NCBI GenBank assembly: GCA_016206405.1
Contig: JACQRQ010000002.1
Span: 1-8,894, forward strand
Reading direction: 5' to 3'
Length of the DNA stretch: 8,894 nt
Source: Elusimicrobiota bacterium
GTDB lineage: Bacteria > Elusimicrobiota > Elusimicrobia > O2-12-FULL-59-9
Below the pieces are notes generated by a model. The model did not search any database, was not told the origin of the DNA, and saw nothing but the letters and a program-made list of their open reading frames with translations. The translations under genes and the position numbers were made by a program. Positions 1-5,240 of this stretch are shown here, piece by piece; the first letter of the stretch is position 1, and each line of letters begins with the position of its first letter.

Positions 1-265
1 ACCGGACACCCTGCGCCCTCTGAGAGCGCCCCTATCTCAGACTCGCCACCTGGGAATGCGGTCTCCGGCAGGATGGGGGCCCCCCTCTGGGGGACCGCCG
101 GTGCTCGAAGCACGGCGGAGAGCGCCGGGAGGGTTTTCTCCAGACATCCCCGGGCCACCCGACGCCCTATCCAAATTTGCCTCTTAATCGCAAATCCGGC
201 GGCCCCCTGGAGAGTTAAGGAAGTAGAAAACTCATCGGTTTCCGGCGTCTTGGAATTAATTTGAA
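1..265. other. Region without a supported gene, rich in GC inverted repeats
   Basis: I see no convincing gene here. One plus-strand frame is open from the left edge to a TGA at 262-264 (about 87 residues), but its translation is rich in Ser, Pro, Arg and Ala and resembles no family I know. It could be the tail of a gene entering from the left, but I do not call it. The region holds several potential hairpins: CTGAGA/TCTCAG at 20-25 and 35-40, a run of G and C tracts at 75-93, and a 10-base-pair stem at 95-118. It lies just downstream of the minus-strand secreted-protein pair, yet I find no hairpin followed by a T run that would be an obvious terminator for them. Confidence 0.4.
95..118. repeat. 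Inverted repeat, 10-bp stem with one bulge
   Basis: CCGCC at 95-99 plus GTGCT at 101-105 pair with AGCAC (109-113) and GGCGG (114-118), leaving G100 bulged and a three-base loop at 106-108. No T tract follows on either strand, so it does not look like an intrinsic terminator. It may be part of a structured RNA or simply GC-rich noise. Confidence 0.4.
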
Positions 266-1246
266 TTAAGACTTGATGGAGCGGTTGACTACTAGGACGG
301 AGGTCTCTATCAACTGGACGGCGGTTTGCCTTAGGCTCGGAAGGATATCCCGGCCGGTGAAGGTTTGTGCCCGGCCGTCGTTGTAGACGCGCTTGACGGA
401 TATCAGTTGACCGCCGGGGGAGGAAAACTTGAAAACAAGGTTGTATTTGTCGGCGCCTTTGGAGGCGAGCGTTATCTCCATATATTCCGGAAGAATCTCT
501 TCCTTGGCCTCATGCAGACTGATGAGTATTCCTGATTTCCCGTCCTTGGCAAAATAAGAAAGAGTGCGGTTGACGTACTCCTGCGAGTTTTTGACCTCCA
601 TCGGAAGGCCGGCGCGGTTTTTTCGGATGGCATCGCTCAGCCAAAGAAGCTTCGTGGCGTCGTCCCAGTCGCCTTTGGCGATCGCCGCGCTGTCTTCCGT
701 CTTGGAAGTTCCCAGCGCCTCAGCGTTCTGGTCCACAAAATCCTTCAAGGCGCCGCCGATGCGCTCATTGACCTGGGCCATCAAATCCCCGATGCGGATG
801 AGCTCGGGCTTCTCCAGAGAATCCACCTCCATCGCGCCGCGCAATTTGGCGTAAACGAATAGATCCCCCCGGCCCTCCTCCACCTCTTTGGAAAGCGCTT
901 GGACTTCTTTTTCGACGACCCATTTAAGAAAATCGGCTTTTTGATCCAGGGTCAGCTCGGACATATTCACAATTTGGGAGGGGGGATGCGCTCCCATAAG
1001 CTGCGCGAAATCGCTCACCTGCTGCTCCGTCGCGAAGCCCTTTTGCACCAGCCGGGAAAGCGGTGAAGAGGTCCATTCGACGGGTTGGCTTCTAATCCGG
1101 TAGAGGTAGGTTTTCCAAGCGTTGACATGCGGGCCGCGGGCCGCCGAGGCGGCCAGACTCAAATCGGAGGCGGCGATCGTCACCAAGAGGCAAAGAAGCG
1201 TCGCCTTGAAAAACGAGGGTGCGAATGAGGCGTTGGGGCTGCGCAT
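266..1246 (-). CDS. Secreted protein of unknown function, paralogue of its upstream neighbour
   Basis: I do not recognise a named family. I start it at the ATG at 1246, two bases after the TAG of the upstream gene. A longer reading to 1309 would overlap that gene by 61 bases and push the signal peptide inward. The 326-residue product starts with a likely signal peptide: a short polar N-region, a hydrophobic stretch at about residues 12-32, and Ala-rich cleavage options near 32-36. The mature part is probably periplasmic or exported. It matches the neighbour in three blocks: an N-terminal AWK...QP..W..SPLS.L block (about residues 43-66), a helical, charged middle containing VSDFAQLM, and a C-terminal LPEY block followed by FKFSS and a V..VYNDG strand (about 252-292). 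No catalytic motif, lipobox or transmembrane anchor is visible beyond the signal. It has no strong Shine-Dalgarno, so translation is probably coupled to the upstream gene. Confidence 0.8.
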   Translation of the reverse strand: MRSPNASFAPSFFKATLLCLLVTIAASDLSLAASAARGPHVNAWKTYLYRIRSQPVEWTSSPLSRLVQKGFATEQQVSDFAQLMGAHPPSQIVNMSELTLDQKADFLKWVVEKEVQALSKEVEEGRGDLFVYAKLRGAMEVDSLEKPELIRIGDLMAQVNERIGGALKDFVDQNAEALGTSKTEDSAAIAKGDWDDATKLLWLSDAIRKNRAGLPMEVKNSQEYVNRTLSYFAKDGKSGILISLHEAKEEILPEYMEITLASKGADKYNLVFKFSSPGGQLISVKRVYNDGRAQTFTGRDILPSLRQTAVQLIETSVLVVNRSIKS

Positions 1247-1248
1247 GG

Positions 1249-2298
1249 CTAAATATCCGACGGGTTGGCCAGATAGGCGTTGACCACACCGGTCCAGTAA
1301 TTGAGCCAATCAGCGGCCAGTGTGTGGAGATTCGATTCTATGGCGCCGCCGGATTGGCCGCCGGTGGAGCCGTCCGCGTTGACCCAGCGGACGGCGAAGA
1401 GTTCTTCGGCCTTGCCTGTTGAAAATTTATAGAAAAACCGGTTTCCATCCTGTTCCACCTCGACTTCGACATATTCCGGCAAGTAGGGGCTTGTCGGTTC
1501 GTACAGAGCCATGGACGTTTTGCCCCGGAAATTCTCCGGGATAGTGTAAACGGACTTGATTTTGTATCCATGGGCGGAATCCCGTATCGCGTAGCGGTCG
1601 AGCTCGCCGGCCCTGAGGCTCCACAGCACGCGTTTGAATTGCGTCGCGTTTTGAGGGGCCCTTCCCGGGAGCTTCACCGGCGCCGGGCCGGTCAGAGACT
1701 CCATGAAATCTTGAATGCTCTTTTTAGATTCCGGGTTCGGGCTTCCTTTTACATCCTGCAGCTCCGGTTTGCGCGCGGATCCGTCAAATTCAGATGAGAT
1801 TTGTTGAAAGGCCCCCGCCGTTTTCTGCTGCGAGGCCTTCTGCAAAAGCGATTGGACTTGCCCTTTGAGCTCGGAATCCAGGGAAGCGACGGCCAGCGCG
1901 CCGTTGAGTTTGGAGAAATCTTCCGCTTCCATGCGGCCCGCCTTGATTCTGTCCGACAACTGCCCGACCTCTTTTTTGATCAAAAACTTCAAGTAGCCGG
2001 TTTCATCGCCGGTCGCCGCCTGCAAGGCGGCCGAGGCCTTCAAGGTGTTGGCGACATGGTGATCGGCCATCAAATCGGCGAAATCGCCGACGTTCTTGTC
2101 GCTAAAAAGGTTGAAGCCGAGCTTGGAGAGGGGGGAATTGCCCCAGACGGCGGGTTGGGCCCTTAAACTTGTCAGATGGCTTTTCCAGGCTTGCGCTCCC
2201 CGGCCCAGAATGGCGGCATAGAGGGGTACTGCCGCCATCCCGAGCCAGATCGCGCTTGCCAAGACCGTTAAAACCGTTTTTCTCGATGTTCGTCTCAT
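1249..2298 (-). CDS. Secreted protein of unknown function, first of a tandem paralogous pair
   Basis: The ATG at 2298 is preceded by AGGTG six bases upstream, so I prefer it to the GTG at 2307. The 349-residue product has a classic signal peptide: a basic N-region (MRRTSRK), a hydrophobic core at about residues 8-28 and a likely cut after PLYA or PLYAA. After that come AWKSHLTSLRAQP..W..SPLSKL (37-60), VGDFADLM, a helical charged middle, a Gln/Ser/Pro-rich linker at about 160-200 and a C-terminal LPEYVEVEVE block from residue 273 that reads like beta strands. The same blocks in the same order occur in the downstream gene, so the two arose by tandem duplication. The linker is an addition relative to that neighbour. 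The product is probably periplasmic. No enzymatic motif is visible, and I cannot assign a function. Confidence 0.82.
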   Translation of the reverse strand: MRRTSRKTVLTVLASAIWLGMAAVPLYAAILGRGAQAWKSHLTSLRAQPAVWGNSPLSKLGFNLFSDKNVGDFADLMADHHVANTLKASAALQAATGDETGYLKFLIKKEVGQLSDRIKAGRMEAEDFSKLNGALAVASLDSELKGQVQSLLQKASQQKTAGAFQQISSEFDGSARKPELQDVKGSPNPESKKSIQDFMESLTGPAPVKLPGRAPQNATQFKRVLWSLRAGELDRYAIRDSAHGYKIKSVYTIPENFRGKTSMALYEPTSPYLPEYVEVEVEQDGNRFFYKFSTGKAEELFAVRWVNADGSTGGQSGGAIESNLHTLAADWLNYWTGVVNAYLANPSDI

Positions 2299-2304
2299 GT
2301 TCTT

Positions 2305-2309
2305 CACCT
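2305..2309 (-). promoter_or_regulatory. Ribosome binding site AGGTG that sets the start at 2298
   Basis: On the minus strand AGGTG is followed by AAGAAC and then ATG. The six-base spacing supports the ATG at 2298 over the in-frame GTG at 2307, whose own bases form part of this site. Confidence 0.65.
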
Positions 2310-2317
2310 ACGCTAAT

Positions 2318-2323
2318 AGTTTA
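2318..2323 (-). promoter_or_regulatory. Possible -10 element TAAACT for the secreted-protein pair
   Basis: TAAACT on the minus strand matches TATAAT at four of six positions. It would start transcription near 2311, just upstream of the AGGTG ribosome binding site. No -35 consensus is found at the right distance. The wider string TTAAACTAT also precedes the radical SAM gene, at the same five-base distance from an inverted repeat. Confidence 0.3.
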
Positions 2324-2329
2324 AGCGTT

Positions 2330-2347
2330 TCAGGCGGCGCCGCCTGA
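2330..2347. repeat. Perfect 18-base palindrome in the dinB/secreted-pair gap
   Basis: TCAGGCGGC at 2330-2338 is followed directly by its reverse complement GCCGCCTGA at 2339-2347. It lies about 20-35 bases upstream of the possible start of transcription for the secreted-protein pair, a usual place for a regulator to bind. It could also form a hairpin in read-through RNA from dinB, but no T run follows on the minus strand, so it is not a standard terminator. Confidence 0.6.
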
Positions 2348-2354
2348 GGCGAAG

Positions 2355-2390
2355 GGCCCATTTTTTTCTGGGTCTTTGGACCTATGGGCC
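2355..2390. repeat. Nested hairpin just after dinB
   Basis: GGCCCAT at 2355-2361 pairs with ATGGGCC at 2384-2390. Inside it, GGTC at 2371-2374 pairs with GACC at 2379-2382. On the minus strand this structure begins ten bases past the dinB stop and could stabilise or end the lpxD-dinB transcript. The T run at 2361-2367 is inside the structure, not after it, so an ordinary intrinsic terminator is not supported. Confidence 0.5.
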
Positions 2391-2399
2391 GTGAGGATG

Positions 2400-3575
2400 T
2401 TACGGCAGGATCGAGGAGGCGCGCCCGATAGAGCGGGCGCCGAAGCGTTTGCGGATGGTGTCCATCGTGGATTGCAGGCGTTCGTCGTTGCGGCCTGACA
2501 TCTGCTCGAAGAGCTCCAGTTGCCGGCTGGGTTCGGTTTGAGGGGAAAGCCCCGCGGCCGTCAGGCCGACCAAGCGCACGGGCCGGCCGACAATCTTAAA
2601 AGACTCCAACAAGCGGCAACCTATCTCGTAAAGCTGACGGCCGGACTGGAGCGGTTCCCGGACGCTCATTTGGCGGGTGTGGGTTTCAAAGCCGGCCCAA
2701 CGCAGCTTCAAAGCGACCGTTTTAGCCCTGAAGCCGTCCTTGCGCAGGCTGCCGGCGACTTCGTCGGCCAGGCCGAGCAGGCACTTTTTGACCTTGCCGG
2801 GGTCTAAAACGTCTTTTTCAAAGGTATGCTCCTTGCCGATGGATTTCGTCGCGCGCTGCGGCGTCACGGGACGGTCATCCACTCCGCAGGCAAGCTGCCA
2901 AATCAATCCCCCGTGCTTGCCGAAGCGGCTTTGCAGTTCCTTCATCGAGCGGCGGGACACGTCGCCGATGGTTCTTATTCCCAGGGCGTTTAATTCCCGC
3001 TCCATGCGAGGGCCGACGCCCCATAACTTGGCCGCCGGCAGGGGATGCAGGAAGCTCAAAAGAGATTGCGGAGGAACTTCCACCAGCCCGTCCGGTTTAT
3101 GAATCTCGGAGGCGATTTTGGCGGCTAATTTATTGGGAGCGATGCCGACGGAGACCGTCAAGCCGGTAGTTTGGAGTATTCTGCGCTTGATATCCGCGGC
3201 GATTCGAAGCGGAACGCCCAGAAGCTTTAAGGAATTTGAGATGTCCAAGAAGGCTTCGTCAATGGAGATGGGCTCCACCAGCGGGCTGAAGTCGTCCAAT
3301 ATTCTCATGATTTCATCGGAGACGCCGGCGTAGACCCGCATGCGCGGACGGACGTAGACGCCGCCGGGGCAAAGGCGCCACGCTTGGCCGATGGGCATGG
3401 CCGAGCGCAGTCCGCAACGGCGGGCCTCATAGCTGCAGGCGGCCACCACGCCCCGGCCCCGGCCTTCTTGAGGATCGGCGCCGACGATGACGGGGCGGCC
3501 CTTCCACTCCGGATGGTCGCGCTGCTCCACGGAGGCGTAAAAGGCGTCCACATCCACGTGCAAAATGGTTCTCAC
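2400..3575 (-). CDS. dinB: DNA polymerase IV (Y-family translesion polymerase)
   Basis: This is a cytoplasmic error-prone polymerase that copies past damaged template bases and is recruited by the beta clamp. The 391-residue length is normal for the family. The N-terminal palm opens with ILHVDVDAFYASVEQ, giving metal ligand Asp8 and a Tyr13 steric gate that excludes ribonucleotides. SIDEAFLD supplies the catalytic pair Asp106-Glu107. The SYEARRCGLRSAMP segment (finger domain) follows the palm start. Next come the thumb helix-hairpin-helix region (LWGVGPRMERELNALGI) and the little-finger domain. QLELF near the C-terminus is a beta-clamp-binding motif. The start is a GTG at 3575 inside a four-base GTGA overlap with the lpxD stop, with no clear Shine-Dalgarno, so translation is probably coupled. 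I see no LexA-like box; transcription likely comes from the lpxD promoter. Confidence 0.96.
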   Translation of the reverse strand: MRTILHVDVDAFYASVEQRDHPEWKGRPVIVGADPQEGRGRGVVAACSYEARRCGLRSAMPIGQAWRLCPGGVYVRPRMRVYAGVSDEIMRILDDFSPLVEPISIDEAFLDISNSLKLLGVPLRIAADIKRRILQTTGLTVSVGIAPNKLAAKIASEIHKPDGLVEVPPQSLLSFLHPLPAAKLWGVGPRMERELNALGIRTIGDVSRRSMKELQSRFGKHGGLIWQLACGVDDRPVTPQRATKSIGKEHTFEKDVLDPGKVKKCLLGLADEVAGSLRKDGFRAKTVALKLRWAGFETHTRQMSVREPLQSGRQLYEIGCRLLESFKIVGRPVRLVGLTAAGLSPQTEPSRQLELFEQMSGRNDERLQSTMDTIRKRFGARSIGRASSILP

Positions 3576-4639
3576 GCGAGAGGGGTTTTACTGGCCGGCC
3601 GCTCATCTTCCAAACCCAGCTTTTCTTCCAAGCGGCGGACTTTGACCAGAAGTTCGGGCAATCTTTCCATGGCGGCGTGTATCTTATGCATTTGGCGCGC
3701 CGGTTTGGCCGGCGTGCCGAAGTAGGCTTGTTTGGGCTCCGTGTCCTGGGCGACCCCGGACATGCCCATGACGATGGAGCCCCGGGCGACCTTGAGATGA
3801 TCTTTGACGATGACCATTCCCGAGATCATCGCCCCGTCCTCTATCACGACCGAGCCGCCGATGGCGGTGTTTCCTACGATGTAGATATAGCGTCCCAACT
3901 GGGCGTTATGCCCGATATGGACTTGATCGTCTATTTTTGTGTGCTCGCCGATCGTGGTGCTTTCGATGGTGGCGCGGTCTACGGTGCAGCCGGCGCCGAT
4001 CTCGACGTCGTCGCCGATGGAGACGTTTCCTATCTGGGGGATTTTGTGCCTTTGGCCCGGCTCATCGTAGAACCCGAAGCCGTCGGCCCCGATGACCGTG
4101 CCGCCGTGGATGATGCAGCGTTTCCCGACGCGGCAGTGGTGGCCTATCACCACGCAGGCGTAGAGCACGCTGCCTTCGCCGATCTCGCCATAGGGCTCTA
4201 TGACGGCGTTGGGATAAACGACGCAATGGGCGCCGACCACGGCGCCTTCCATCACCACCGCGCCGGGCAGCACGACGGCCGTATCCGCGATGCGCGCCGA
4301 GGGGTGAACGGCAACCGCCGGATATTGCCCGGGCTTAAACCGCGGCGTCTTGTCGAAGAGCTTTAGGAGTTTGATGAAAGCAGTGCGGGCTTGGCCGTCC
4401 GGCGCGACGAGCGCGCGGCTGAATTGATCGGCCAACCCGGCCGTCGTCAGGACGGCGCCGCGCTCGGCGCATAAAGGATGCCGCCTTAATACGTTTTTGG
4501 ATTCGATGAAATATAGATAGCCGTCTTCCAGCGGCTGCTCGGGCGCCAGCCGTTCGATGTCGCGCAGCCCGCGTACCGCGCAGCCGGCGCCGCCTTTGAC
4601 CGGGATATTTAAAGCCTCTCCAATTTCATGCAGCGTCAT
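3572..4639 (-). CDS. lpxD: UDP-3-O-(3-hydroxyacyl)glucosamine N-acyltransferase
   Basis: LpxD transfers a hydroxyacyl chain from acyl carrier protein to the 2-amino group of UDP-3-O-acylglucosamine, the third step of lipid A synthesis, in the cytoplasm. The 355-residue length fits the family. Residues 1-105 form the uridine-binding N-domain. From about 107 to 300 runs a left-handed beta helix of hexapeptide repeats. GADGFGF (184-190) is the typical family signature, and HIGHN contains His244, matching the catalytic His239 of E. coli. His281 aligns with E. coli His276. A C-terminal helix (MHKIHAAMERLPELL...LEEKLG) ends the protein. I chose ATG 4639 because GGAGGG lies just upstream; an in-frame TTG at 4651 overlaps that site. 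The usual partners (bamA, skp, fabZ, lpxA) are absent; dinB follows with a four-base overlap. An extra FlmB/other LpxD-like sugar acyltransferase role is less likely given the N-domain. Confidence 0.93.
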   Translation of the reverse strand: MTLHEIGEALNIPVKGGAGCAVRGLRDIERLAPEQPLEDGYLYFIESKNVLRRHPLCAERGAVLTTAGLADQFSRALVAPDGQARTAFIKLLKLFDKTPRFKPGQYPAVAVHPSARIADTAVVLPGAVVMEGAVVGAHCVVYPNAVIEPYGEIGEGSVLYACVVIGHHCRVGKRCIIHGGTVIGADGFGFYDEPGQRHKIPQIGNVSIGDDVEIGAGCTVDRATIESTTIGEHTKIDDQVHIGHNAQLGRYIYIVGNTAIGGSVVIEDGAMISGMVIVKDHLKVARGSIVMGMSGVAQDTEPKQAYFGTPAKPARQMHKIHAAMERLPELLVKVRRLEEKLGLEDERPASKTPLA

Positions 4640-4643
4640 TTGT

Positions 4644-4649
4644 CCCTCC
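4644..4649 (-). promoter_or_regulatory. Strong ribosome binding site GGAGGG for lpxD
   Basis: GGAGGG on the minus strand is followed by ACAA and then the ATG at 4639. It decides the lpxD start, because the in-frame TTG at 4651 sits on this site. Confidence 0.75.
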
Positions 4650-4663
4650 AAACCTCTGAAGTT

Positions 4664-4672
4664 ATTATACCA
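4664..4672 (-). promoter_or_regulatory. Extended -10 promoter for lpxD-dinB
   Basis: The minus strand reads TGGTATAAT: a perfect TATAAT hexamer at 4664-4669 with the TGn extension used by promoters that lack a good -35. No TTGACA-like hexamer is found 16-18 bases upstream, which fits. Transcription would begin near 4657, leaving a leader of about 18 bases with the GGAGGG site. It lies in the 53-base gap after the EVE gene, so lpxD-dinB can be expressed apart from that gene. Confidence 0.65.
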
Positions 4673-4692
4673 ACAATGAGCCCAAGCGAGGT

Positions 4693-5154
4693 TTATCGCC
4701 CGGCCAATTCTTCAATCCGTTTCCATTGCCGGGGAGTGACCGGCTGCACCGAAAGCCGGCTGTGGCGCAGGAGCGGCATGTCCCGGAGTTCCGGCGAGGA
4801 CTTTATCGCTTCCAAGCCGACGGGATTTTTGAACTTGGCCAGCAAGCGGACGTCCACCTGGAACCAGCGCGGATTGTCCTTAGAGGCGGCGGGGTCGTAG
4901 GCGGCGCTTTTTTTGTCAAACTGGCTGGGGTCCGGGTAGGCCTCCCGGACGACCTCGACCGTCCCGACGACGGCGGGAGGGTGGACGCTGGAGTGGTAGA
5001 AAAAAGCGCGGTCCCCTTTCCGCATGGCTTTGAGGAAATTGCGGGCCTGGTAATTGCGCACGCCGTCCCAGCCGGCCGCGCGCTTCTCGGCGCGCGCCAA
5101 GTCGTCTATGGAAAAAACCCCCGGCTCCGATTTCATCAGCCACAAGCGGATCAT
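4693..5154 (-). CDS. EVE domain protein (PUA/YTH-like fold)
   Basis: EVE proteins have a PUA-like fold related to YTH domains and are thought to recognise modified bases in nucleic acid; the cellular role of small stand-alone members is not settled. The 153-residue product matches the single-domain bacterial type in length and order. It has the opening WLMKSEP (residues 5-11), WDGVRNYQARN (29-39) and GDRAFFYHS (47-55), which shape the pocket. GTVEV (64-68), WFQVDV (97-102) and the closing LRHSRLSVQPV segment follow. I start at ATG 5154 because the family begins at the WLMKSEP segment and because the longer reading to 5199 runs through a promoter. ATG 5163 overlaps the -10 box. No Shine-Dalgarno is seen, and the mapped promoter predicts a leaderless message. 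It is divergent from the radical SAM gene. Confidence 0.92.
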   Translation of the reverse strand: MIRLWLMKSEPGVFSIDDLARAEKRAAGWDGVRNYQARNFLKAMRKGDRAFFYHSSVHPPAVVGTVEVVREAYPDPSQFDKKSAAYDPAASKDNPRWFQVDVRLLAKFKNPVGLEAIKSSPELRDMPLLRHSRLSVQPVTPRQWKRIEELAGR

Positions 5155-5161
5155 CGCCGTC

Positions 5162-5191
5162 ATTGTAGTACACACCGCGGCGTTTTGTCGA
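5162..5191 (-). promoter_or_regulatory. Promoter of the EVE gene, predicted leaderless
   Basis: On the minus strand TCGACA (5186-5191) is five of six to TTGACA, and TACAAT (5162-5167) is five of six to TATAAT, with an 18-base spacer. Transcription would start about seven bases beyond the -10, at 5154-5155, which is the ATG chosen for the EVE gene. The absence of a ribosome binding site agrees with this. Confidence 0.6.
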
Positions 5192-5199
5192 TAAGACAA
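5185..5199. repeat. Inverted repeat TTGTC-N5-GACAA over the EVE -35
   Basis: TTGTC at 5185-5189 and GACAA at 5195-5199 are perfect five-base arms around a five-base centre. The left arm covers the EVE -35 hexamer, so a protein bound here could block or help that promoter. The short arms make chance a real alternative. Confidence 0.35.
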
Positions 5200-5209
5200 G
5201 AAAATCGTC

Positions 5210-5222
5210 TCCCGCGGCGGGA
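5210..5222. repeat. Inverted repeat TCCCGC-G-GCGGGA in the divergent region
   Basis: Six-base perfect arms at 5210-5215 and 5217-5222 flank a single central G. It sits about 20-31 bases upstream of the predicted radical SAM transcript start and five bases before TTAAACTAT, where a -35 would be expected but is not seen. It is a candidate operator or activator site. Confidence 0.4.
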
Positions 5223-5228
5223 ATTTGT

Positions 5229-5234
5229 TAAACT
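5229..5234 (+). promoter_or_regulatory. Possible -10 element TAAACT for the radical SAM gene
   Basis: TAAACT matches four of six bases of TATAAT and lies seven bases before the GTG at 5241, so the transcript would begin at or next to the start codon. No Shine-Dalgarno is present upstream of the GTG, which agrees with a leaderless message. No good -35 is found. Confidence 0.35.
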
Positions 5235-5240
5235 ATCGTT

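Noticed and set aside
1..264. Plus-strand frame open from the left edge to a TGA at 262-264, about 87 residues
   Set aside because: The translation is low in complexity, rich in Ser, Pro, Arg and Ala, and matches nothing I know; codon third positions show no strong bias. A tail of a gene from the left cannot be excluded, but it is not supported.
1078..1269. The 12-base string CGACGGGTTGGC at 1078-1089 and again at 1258-1269
   Set aside because: The copies fall at unrelated places in the two paralogues (near the N-terminus of one, at the C-terminus of the other), so it is not a trace of the duplication. Two copies of a 12-mer in GC-rich DNA can be chance.
1247..1309. N-terminal extension of the second secreted protein to 1309
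   Set aside because: It would overlap the upstream gene by 61 bases and place the signal peptide more than 20 residues inside the protein; the ATG at 1246 gives a normal signal peptide.
1801..2166. Plus-strand open frame of 121 codons
   Set aside because: It is antisense to the first secreted-protein gene, which has a signal peptide, a ribosome binding site and a paralogue; the antisense product has none of these.
2330..2367. Intrinsic terminator on the plus strand (palindrome then T run)
   Set aside because: The T run starts 13 bases after the palindrome rather than at once, and no plus-strand gene ends here.
3677..4366. Long open frame of 229 codons on the plus strand
   Set aside because: It lies wholly antisense to lpxD. 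The repeating composition comes from the hexapeptide repeats read backwards, and lpxD has all its expected motifs.
5155..5199. N-terminal extension of the EVE protein by 15 residues
   Set aside because: The extension does not resemble the family and overlaps the predicted -10 and the spacer of the promoter. The family starts at about the WLMKSEP segment.
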